20,353 nt of DNA from Candidatus Poribacteria bacterium (GTDB taxonomy: Bacteria; Abyssobacteria; SURF-5): assembly GCA_016215705.1 (NCBI GenBank), contig JACRIR010000226.1, forward strand, positions 1 to 20,353, given 5' to 3'. Position numbers and translations under genes: made by a program. How positions within the stretch are numbered: position 1 is the first letter of the stretch; each line of letters starts with the position of its first letter. Below, one piece after another: positions 14,969 through 20,353 of the stretch. A model generated the notes under the pieces. That model did no database searches, was not told the origin of the DNA, and saw only the letters and a list, made by a program, of their open reading frames with translations.

Positions 14969-15101
14969 CTGAGCGAAGCGAAGAATCTCTGTTATAGGTC
15001 GCAAATTTGCAGGAAAACGAGAGATTCTTCGTCGCTTCGCTCCTCAGAATGACAATCCTGGCAACACTATGAAGCGCAGCTTCATCTGGGCAACAGGCCG
15101 T
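14963..15101. mobile_element. MITE-like palindromic element, copy 2 (GTCATTCTGAGCGAAGCG family)
   Basis: This 139-bp core matches 2062-2197 nearly base for base: the left arm GTCATTCTGAGCGAAGCGA, the AGGTCGCAAATTTGCAGGAA centre, the right arm ending CTCAGAATGAC, and the outer end GGGCAACAGGCCGT. The outer left end seen in copy 1 is absent. The 21-bp array is in its place. Confidence 0.85.
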
Positions 15102-15212
15102 CACCAGCCGAAACACCCGGCCGGGCTCTTGTTCCTCGTGCTCCCGATACTGTGCTTTAGCCCCTAGTGTGCTGTCAATACAAAATTTGCGGGTATTGGC
15201 GCTTGGTTCTTC

Positions 15213-15240
15213 GTAGGGGCACGGCGCGCCGTGCCCCTAC
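15213..15240. repeat. Perfect GTAGGGGC palindrome
   Basis: GTAGGGGCACGGCG and CGCCGTGCCCCTAC form a perfect 28-bp palindrome without loop. It closely matches the first hairpin at 4151-4175. It may be nested in a larger element bounded by CTAGTGTGCTGTCAATAC (15164) and the inverted, imperfect CTTGACTTGATACTAG (15259-15274). Confidence 0.75.
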
Positions 15241-15270
15241 AGATACCAACAAAATTAACTTGACTTGATA

Positions 15271-15380
15271 CTAGTGTCCTGAGTCATTAATTCGTTTATG
15301 AAGTTACATGCGGTTTTGTCCGATTTTGCTGAGATTTTGGCCCATGGAACTGATTACGTTTTTATGACTCAGCACACTAG
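15271..15380. mobile_element. Short MITE with 20-bp inverted ends and TA flanks
   Basis: CTAGTGTCCTGAGTCATTAA (15271-15290) is the inverted match of 15361-15380 with two mismatches. Both ends contain TA at the position expected for a TA target duplication, as used by IS630/Tc1-mariner elements. The 70-bp interior has no reading frame. An 11-bp copy of the same end (CTAGTGTGCTG) also occurs at 15164-15174. Confidence 0.7.
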
Positions 15381-15390
15381 CATGACACTT

Positions 15391-15550
15391 CCTAAATAAC
15401 ATAGCATTGATACTGCAATGTTCCCCCCCTTGCAAAGGGGGGTAAGGGGGGATTTAAGACTCTTGTTCCCAATGTCTTCTGCGACTTTCTTGAATCCCCC
15501 CTTTTCAAAGGAGGAGCTTTGCAACAAGAATCAGGCAACACCCTACTTAG
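15391..15550. repeat. C-rich inverted-repeat element (MITE-like), copy B
   Basis: It contains the same blocks as copy A at 1-125: CCCCCCCTTGCAAAGGGGGG, then AAGGGGGGATTTAAGACTCT, a CTGCGACTT centre, and AATCCCCCCTTTTCAAAGG. The outer ends CCTAAATAA (15391) and TACTTAGG (15543-15550) are inverted and are also seen at the right end of copy A. The element ends one base before the stop codon of the minus-strand gene at 15552, so its hairpins form that gene's 3' UTR. Confidence 0.75.
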
Positions 15551-15551
15551 G

Positions 15552-16205
15552 CTATTGTCCTTCTTGCCCCTCCTTCTTGCTAAGTCTCTCAATGGCCTTG
15601 CCGAGGTCCTTGATCGCTTTGTCCACCTCTCCAGATGCAACCGTATCCTTCTTGAGCATCTTCTCGGCCATAGTCGCCGCCGCCTTCGCCGCATCGAGCA
15701 TGATCTTCTCGCCTTCGTATTCAGTCCAGGCCACCGCTCGTTCCAGATGCATTGCGGCGGCTCGCATGGAGCTGCCGGCATTCTTCTGGTCCTTCATTTT
15801 CCAGGCTGCCTCGCCCTGCATATAGTTGTTCATTGCGAGCGCGGTGTGCGCATGGGCAAAAGCGGTATTGAGCTCTTCAACGGAATCGACCGAGCCTCTT
15901 TGCACTTTGTCGGCCAACTTCTTCAGTTCCTCGTACGAAGCCATAAGGTCTTTTTCGGCCTCCTCCGAGGATCGGTTTGCCTTCATTTTTATGAAACCCG
16001 CCGCAGTTCGTATCTCCTCAGCGGCTTCGGCGTAGCTCTTTTCGAGCAAATCCACGCGCGCGTCGTAGAAATGGCGGTCAACATCGTGAACGAGGTAAAT
16101 TCCGGTGTCGTCGTACCAATCACCCTGTCCATCTTGAGCCGCCGCCACGCCACACCACATCATCACCGTGAAAGCAATTGCACAAAAGAATGCTCTATAC
16201 CGCAT
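15552..16205 (-). CDS. Secreted helical protein of unknown function (YfdX-like appearance)
   Basis: I do not firmly recognise the family. The 217-residue protein has a signal peptide (MRYRAFFCAIAFTVMMWCGVAAAQ, cut near residue 23), so it should be periplasmic. The mature part is almost wholly alpha-helical with Ala-, Lys- and Glu-rich heptad-like patterns (AEAAEEIRTAAGFIKM, AGSSMRAAAMHLERAVAW, AAKAAATMAEKML). Its overall look resembles YfdX-type periplasmic helical proteins, but no diagnostic motif confirms this. The start at 16205 is fixed by GAAAGGAGG six bases upstream. An in-frame ATG at 16232 precedes the ribosome-binding site and is unlikely. It is divergent from the FxLYD-like secreted protein. 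A C-rich repeat touches its stop codon. Confidence 0.75.
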   Translation of the reverse strand: MRYRAFFCAIAFTVMMWCGVAAAQDGQGDWYDDTGIYLVHDVDRHFYDARVDLLEKSYAEAAEEIRTAAGFIKMKANRSSEEAEKDLMASYEELKKLADKVQRGSVDSVEELNTAFAHAHTALAMNNYMQGEAAWKMKDQKNAGSSMRAAAMHLERAVAWTEYEGEKIMLDAAKAAATMAEKMLKKDTVASGEVDKAIKDLGKAIERLSKKEGQEGQ

Positions 16206-16337
16206 GGTGTTCCTCCTTTCGTTCGTTTCCACCCTTACACTGCCTGACGATCTGCCCCTTCAATCGCAACAAAGCGCATCCAGAATAATTTTGACTATGT
16301 CACCGTCAGCCTCTTCTGACAAGTAAATGACGCAGTC

Positions 16338-16376
16338 TTGACTTTTGAGAGGGATACTGTAGAATGTATCTATAAT
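16338..16376 (+). promoter_or_regulatory. Probable promoter of the FxLYD-like gene
   Basis: TTGACT (16338-16343) and TAGAAT (16360-16365) are separated by 16 bp. A second possible -10, TATAAT (16371-16376), has no well-placed -35. The start codon is 34-45 bases downstream. Confidence 0.5.
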
Positions 16377-16409
16377 AACGTCAGAGTAATCTTTGGGGGT
16401 GAAAAGGCT

Positions 16410-17177
16410 ATGCGCCGAAACCTGCTTCTCTCTGTTGCTTTCGCGACTATCTTCCTTTTCAGCGCTGTCGCGCGCTCAGACCAGTTGTCCTTGAAAAACG
16501 GCAAGCGGCTCGATTGCATCATCCTCAGCAGCGACAATAGCTCTTACAGAATAAAGTATTTCGACGCGAAAGCTTGCAAGATCAAAATCGCGCAACTCGG
16601 CGCAGGGGACGTCGTGCTGGCATCCCGCGATTGCGGCAATAACAGCAGACTTCTTTCCACATGGGAACAGTCCGTTAAGGATAATTGCCCAAACACGCCC
16701 CCGGCCGAAAAAGCGGACCCTGCCTCCGATCTCCCCGATGAGCCACAGCATTCCGGCTCCACCCTGGTTATCACCAATCCCGATCTCCCGAAACACGTGC
16801 CTAAAGCTGCCGGACAACAGCCCCCAAAAACGTCTGACGAAGCGCCTCCCTTGACCAACTGCGCCAAGAGGAGAATCGCCCTTGGCAAACTGACGGTTGA
16901 TTCCTGGTCCTGGGAAAACTTGCCGTATTCCACTGGCCTCAAAGTAAGCAAAGGTGTAAGAGTCACGGGCGCCGTCAGCAACAACTCCTCGTTTCCCGCT
17001 TCGGGGGTTATGATCCATGTCGAGCTTCGCGACTTCCTTAACCGCCCGGTCGGCGCCGGAGAAGCGGTCCTCAAGCCCCGAACAATTTTCCCCGGCGGAA
17101 CCGCAACATTCGAGGTTTACCTCCGGGACGCTGAGTGCTCCACGAAGCAAGCGGACTTAAGCTACCACTTTCAATGA
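16410..17177 (+). CDS. Secreted protein with C-terminal FxLYD-like domain
   Basis: This 255-residue exported protein is of unknown function. The signal peptide covers residues 1-23 (LLLSVAFATIFLFSAVARS). Residues 24-75 form a small beta-rich region beginning QLSLKNGKRLDCIILSSDNS, which looks like the short beta domain often found after signal peptides in proteins describing 'use of a residue or name' motifs. A Pro-rich linker (95-150) follows. The C-terminal part (175-240) resembles the FxLYD/DUF3426 type of Ig-like fold: VRVTGAVSNNSSFPASGVMI, then VELRDFLNRPVGAGEAVLKP and FPGGTATFEVYL. ATG 16410 is preferred over upstream in-frame codons because GGGGGTG and AAAAGG precede it and the signal peptide starts there. 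It converges on the SEC-C gene with a 111-bp gap. Confidence 0.72.
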   Translation: MRRNLLLSVAFATIFLFSAVARSDQLSLKNGKRLDCIILSSDNSSYRIKYFDAKACKIKIAQLGAGDVVLASRDCGNNSRLLSTWEQSVKDNCPNTPPAEKADPASDLPDEPQHSGSTLVITNPDLPKHVPKAAGQQPPKTSDEAPPLTNCAKRRIALGKLTVDSWSWENLPYSTGLKVSKGVRVTGAVSNNSSFPASGVMIHVELRDFLNRPVGAGEAVLKPRTIFPGGTATFEVYLRDAECSTKQADLSYHFQ

Positions 17178-17288
17178 ACTGGCGCACCCAATCTGCACGC
17201 TTTACGACTACGGCCTCAACAACCACGCCCGCATCCAGAAACACTTCTCGGCTCTCGGTTGAAAAGCGTCCTCCGGGCAGCGCTGGAA

Positions 17289-19694
17289 TTATCGCCCTTT
17301 CCCCAGACAGCACTTCTTGTATTTCTTGCCGCTGCCGCACGGGCACGGGTCGTTGCGCCCGACATCTCGACGGGTTTCTTTTGAGAAGAAGGATATTTGC
17401 TGCTGCGGGAGATTCTCGATGTGCAGTCTGTCGCGAATCCGGTTGTAAACTTCCACAAAATGTTTAACGAATTCTTTCGGTGTTATGCGATCAAGCCGGT
17501 AGTAGCGCCACGCATCCTTGCGTCGTAGTGATTCATTCATGATATCGAAGGCGCAATCCATCTCACCTCTCTCCATGTGGATCTTGGCGAGCGATACGGC
17601 GGCTTCAGGGCAAGTTTTGTCCAAATCGAAACACCTGCGGTAGCATTCTTCAGCCTTCCTTGTCCGCCTGACATTCAAGTAGGTATTTCCCAAGGCGATG
17701 AGATCGACGACGCTGCCGGGGTCCTCTTCCAGCGCCCGACGATGATATTCAATGATTTCCCGGAAGAACATCGGGCGTCCGTCAACCAGTCGCGACTCCA
17801 CAAACTTAATCGGGCTCTCCACTTCTTTATCCTTCATTATTGCGCCAGTGATCCTCATTGCTTCTGCGGAAAGCACGGCGAACGATTTTTCTGTCAGCTC
17901 AAATTCCGCTTCCGGTTGTTTCCCGCATGATGAGCACGTTATCTCCTCCGAGATGAAAGGCGCCGCGCCTTGTCGTTTGGGGTCAACATAAACTTCCTTC
18001 ACGTCGTAGATATTGAGGTCACCGCACAGGGGGCATCGGAGTTCAATGCGTATATTCTCTTCAAACACGTCGTCGAATGGCCCCGCTTCCGTCCTTTGTC
18101 GCACATACTCGCGATTCTCTTCCACCCTTGCTCGCGCAGAAATTAGTGAAGGATGGAACACATCCAGTAGCGCGCACAGAACGGTGAATGCCTCGTCTAT
18201 GACAGGATGTTTCCGTCTGACGTCAGGCTCGAGGACTTCGACGAGCCGGATATCAGGCACGCACATTGCCATGTCGCACCACGGGTCCAAATCGGCGTTT
18301 CTCATCTCAGGATATGCATTGACCAGAAACCGAACAGTTCTCTCTCCCCCCACCTTGCCAAGAATTCTCATGCCGTATATTCGCTGCGAGTCATCGAGTT
18401 CTTTCCAACGCGCGATAATCTCCGTTTCCGCGGCAGGTCCCATCTTGCACAGCGATTTGTCGGCCTCTTCGCAAACGAAGTCCGCTTTGTCATTGCAAAG
18501 AAGATTCACAAGCGTCGGAACGAAGTCGTTCCATCCAAGGGCGCCCATTATCCGGACAAGATGAGCTTCGCCATATGTGTTCGATGTCTTCGGAAGGCAA
18601 TTGTTCATGTGCGAAACGATGGCGCCCTTCGGGAATCTCTTGATGTTGGCGATGATCTCGTCATACCCATTGCCGGGAAAGGACCTGATGTCCCAAGACG
18701 CCACGTCGAACAACTCGCTCAGTGATAATTGCGACCAGTCGAACGCTTCGCGCACATAACAGGCCGCAGTCACGGCGAGCATGAATTGAGCGATTATGTC
18801 CTGGTTTCCTTGTCTGATCTCTCGTTCCTTGTTCTTGTATACTGACACCAGCGCTGACTGCAAGGGCCTCCGTCTCGGTTCGGGCACAGCGCTCAGCAAT
18901 TCCGACGCCGCTCTGATCTTTTCTCTGCTTGCAAGGCGAATGGCGCGGTCCAGTTGATCCAAAGGCGCTTCATCGCAGAAAAACCTCGAAAGTGATCCAA
19001 ACGACTGATGCGTCGAACCGGACCCACTTTCCGTAAGCATCTCGAAGAACGGAAGACGGTCAAAGGTGACGCGATAGACCGGTTGCAGCGTACCATCGAT
19101 TGACTCTGTTTCAAAAGGACCAGTCATCAATTCTGCCAGTAGATCGCTGAACACAGGCAGGGCATGGACCGAAGCGACCGCAATCATAGTTGGCAGCAAC
19201 AGATCATGAACAAGCGGGTTTTTTCTTGCCCGGACAGCATCAATCACTCTGGATGCAGGCGCCTTCCAACGCGCGTCCTTGGATTTCAGCAGAGCTTGAA
19301 AGACGCCGAGCAATTTGTCGGTATCGTGACGCGCATAGACTGACTCAATGCATTTATTGAGAAGAGATTCCGCCCTTTCCGGGGCAATCTCTGCGAGCGC
19401 AATCATCGAAGTGCCGGCGAGGGTTCCTGTCCAATGCGGCCATTGTTCGGCAATAAGCGGCGCTGCAATCCTCAGGCGCTCCAGCGATACGTAAAGGAGT
19501 ACTCCAGACAGAATGGCGTGGTCGTCAATGCAAACGAGACGCTGAATCGTCTCATCATCAAAGACCATTCTCTCAAACTCCTCGATGTCCGGCGCCCAGC
19601 CCCTCTTGTCCGAGAGTCTGTCAATAGCCCATTGAGCAACGATCGGGTCCTGCATCTTCTTATGAATGTCTTTGATTCTCATCATCATGCTCAT
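17289..19694 (-). CDS. Large HEAT-like / zinc-ribbon / TPR / SEC-C protein
   Basis: The function is unknown; domains point to a cytoplasmic scaffold. In the 801-residue protein, residues 1-500 are helical with HEAT-like repeats, clearest at 375-465 (VRIMGALGWNDFVPTLVNLL, then IYGMRILGKVGGERTVRFLV). A zinc ribbon has C554-x2-C557 and C587-x2-C590. TPR-like helices cover about 645-730 (IALGNTYLNVRRTRKAEECY, then AKIHMERGEMDCAFDIM). A SEC-C zinc motif closes the protein (781-797: NDPCPCGSGKKYKKCCL, with C784, C786, C795, C796), as in the SecA tail that binds SecB and ribosomes. Many other proteins carry SEC-C without SecA function. ATG 19694 has GGAG six bases upstream. The minus-strand TTGACA at 19724-19729 has no matching -10. 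Confidence 0.85.
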   Translation of the reverse strand: MSMMMRIKDIHKKMQDPIVAQWAIDRLSDKRGWAPDIEEFERMVFDDETIQRLVCIDDHAILSGVLLYVSLERLRIAAPLIAEQWPHWTGTLAGTSMIALAEIAPERAESLLNKCIESVYARHDTDKLLGVFQALLKSKDARWKAPASRVIDAVRARKNPLVHDLLLPTMIAVASVHALPVFSDLLAELMTGPFETESIDGTLQPVYRVTFDRLPFFEMLTESGSGSTHQSFGSLSRFFCDEAPLDQLDRAIRLASREKIRAASELLSAVPEPRRRPLQSALVSVYKNKEREIRQGNQDIIAQFMLAVTAACYVREAFDWSQLSLSELFDVASWDIRSFPGNGYDEIIANIKRFPKGAIVSHMNNCLPKTSNTYGEAHLVRIMGALGWNDFVPTLVNLLCNDKADFVCEEADKSLCKMGPAAETEIIARWKELDDSQRIYGMRILGKVGGERTVRFLVNAYPEMRNADLDPWCDMAMCVPDIRLVEVLEPDVRRKHPVIDEAFTVLCALLDVFHPSLISARARVEENREYVRQRTEAGPFDDVFEENIRIELRCPLCGDLNIYDVKEVYVDPKRQGAAPFISEEITCSSCGKQPEAEFELTEKSFAVLSAEAMRITGAIMKDKEVESPIKFVESRLVDGRPMFFREIIEYHRRALEEDPGSVVDLIALGNTYLNVRRTRKAEECYRRCFDLDKTCPEAAVSLAKIHMERGEMDCAFDIMNESLRRKDAWRYYRLDRITPKEFVKHFVEVYNRIRDRLHIENLPQQQISFFSKETRRDVGRNDPCPCGSGKKYKKCCLGKGR

Positions 19695-19704
19695 AGAAAG
19701 CTCC

Positions 19705-19717
19705 AGTACACTGTACT
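19705..19717. promoter_or_regulatory. Small palindrome just upstream of the SEC-C gene
   Basis: AGTACA-C-TGTACT is a perfect 6-bp inverted repeat with one central base, 11 bases from the start codon and next to the ribosome-binding site. It could be an operator, but one site by itself is weak evidence. Confidence 0.3.
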
Positions 19718-19772
19718 ACTCACTGTCAAAATCTTGTATTTCTGTCGTAATTTCCTGGATTTACTTCTGTGG

Positions 19773-19846
19773 GGCCGAATTCATTCGGCCAGTTTGGTCG
19801 GCGGCCCAGCCACACTATGGGCAGTTCCGGATGCGCCCGGAACTGC
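19773..19846. repeat. Two hairpins in the final intergenic region
   Basis: GGCCGAAT (19773-19780) pairs with ATTCGGCC (19783-19790). GCAGTTCCGG (19821-19830) pairs with CCGGAACTGC (19837-19846) around six bases. The first, with its preceding TGTGGGG, resembles the GTAGGGGC hairpin class. No coding signal is seen in 19695-20040. Confidence 0.6.
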
Positions 19847-20041
19847 TGGATATCAAGCGCCTCAGAAACCAAAGCGCTCCCGCAGATTATACCACCTGCC
19901 TGAAGAAACACGAAGGGTAGTTCCCTCCAACGCGCCTCCTGCGCCGTGTTTCTCGCCTCAACTTAATGACTGATAACCTGTCTGCGCCTTGTCGAAATTC
20001 TCACAGCGCAACCGGCTCCCTCCAACGATGATCTTCTTCCT

Positions 20042-20113
20042 TCCACCTCGTCCACCTCGTCCACTTCGTCCATTTCGTCCATGTCGTCCACTCCGTCCAT
20101 TTTGTCCATCTTC
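20042..20113. repeat. 9-bp minisatellite, about eight units
   Basis: Units follow TCCA(C/T)NTCG: TCCACCTCG twice, then TCCACTTCG, TCCATTTCG, TCCATGTCG, TCCACTCCG, TCCATTTTG and a degenerate last unit. The translations (Arg-Pro repeats on one strand, Gly-Arg repeats on the other) are by-products and lack a ribosome-binding site. Confidence 0.85.
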
Positions 20114-20219
20114 AGAAAGAATCTTCAAACGACGGGCACACACGGATCTCTTAGACCTCTGTGGCTTACAATTCTTTTCGTTCGTATCCCATTCGTTTGA
20201 TTCGTGTTCCGACTTTGGT

Positions 20220-20353
20220 CCTTTTTGTTAACAAAAAGGTCGTTGACCGGCCCATCCGCCCGTGGTATAACTACCACAGTCAACTGAAAGAACACCGGCC
20301 CCCGTGGGCCAGGTGGCCTGGTTGGCGACGGAATGCGCGTTCCATGAACAACG
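20220..20353. other. Terminal intergenic stretch with small palindromes
   Basis: CCTTTTTGTTAACAAAAAGG (20220-20239) is a perfect 20-bp palindrome. GTGGTA-TAAC-TACCAC and GGCCC-CCGT-GGGCC follow within the next 70 bases. I see no gene start before the window ends. The sequence may be the upstream region of a gene outside the window. Confidence 0.5.

Noticed and set aside
14822-15004. Minus-strand frame with heptad repeats (QNDKWMA, RMTNGWL)
   Set aside because: The 21-bp DNA tandem array produces a seven-residue period in any open frame. There is no ribosome-binding site or non-repeat coding part.
17135-17467. Plus-strand frame of 110 codons after the FxLYD-like gene
   Set aside because: It overlaps the 3' end of the SEC-C gene on the other strand and has no motif or ribosome-binding site.
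19989-20231. Arg-Pro-rich plus-strand frame and Gly-Arg-rich minus-strand frame
   Set aside because: Both are translations of the 9-bp minisatellite on opposite strands, with no start signals.

Overview
The window carries thirteen confident protein genes, one probable gene remnant, and an unusually dense set of short palindromic and tandem repeats. I found no rRNA, tRNA, CRISPR array, transposase gene or phage gene. The host looks like a Gram-negative bacterium: two TolC-type outer-membrane proteins with signal peptides, Shine-Dalgarno sequences of the AGGAGG type, and sigma70-like promoters. The repeat-rich intergenic regions and the gene mix (LUD lactate-oxidation proteins, an Old Yellow Enzyme, a phasin-like protein, a bifunctional-nuclease-family protein) would suit an uncultured Desulfobacterota-like lineage or a candidate phylum. 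That placement is a guess; nothing here fixes the taxon.

Layout. Positions 1-308 hold repeats only. Then, on the plus strand, come lutB (309-1739), a 475-bp repeat island, lutC (2215-2889), a perfect hairpin, and an Old Yellow Enzyme-family flavin reductase (2991-4121). Next, on the minus strand, lie a DUF378 membrane protein and a phasin-like protein, each followed by an intrinsic terminator. The phasin promoter (5335-5363, minus) points away from the promoter of a tandem pair of related TolC-family genes (5568-7181 and 7189-8859, plus). A small protein with three identical-geometry zinc-finger-like modules and a lysine-rich tail follows (9108-9455), closed by a terminator and a second copy of the hairpin family. 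A bifunctional-nuclease-family gene and a two-domain family 2 glycosyltransferase lie on the minus strand, divergent from a large GH63-like glycosidase (12103-14511).

Positions 14512-15551 are a second repeat island with a short gene remnant, a 21-bp tandem array, three palindromic or MITE-like elements and a second copy of the C-rich element seen at position 1. After it come a secreted helical protein (minus), a divergent secreted protein with a C-terminal FxLYD-like domain (plus), and an 801-residue protein with HEAT-like, zinc-ribbon, TPR and SEC-C segments (minus). The last 660 bases hold hairpins and a 9-bp minisatellite.

Functional links. LutB and LutC would act in oxidation of L-lactate to pyruvate, with LutA expected upstream outside the window. 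The two TolC proteins look like an operon of duplicated export channels without their inner-membrane pump nearby. The glycosyltransferase and the glycosidase share a divergent start region and both act on glycans, but nothing else ties them together. The most unusual content is the triple zinc-module/lysine-tail protein and the repeat families, several members of which recur at opposite ends of the window.
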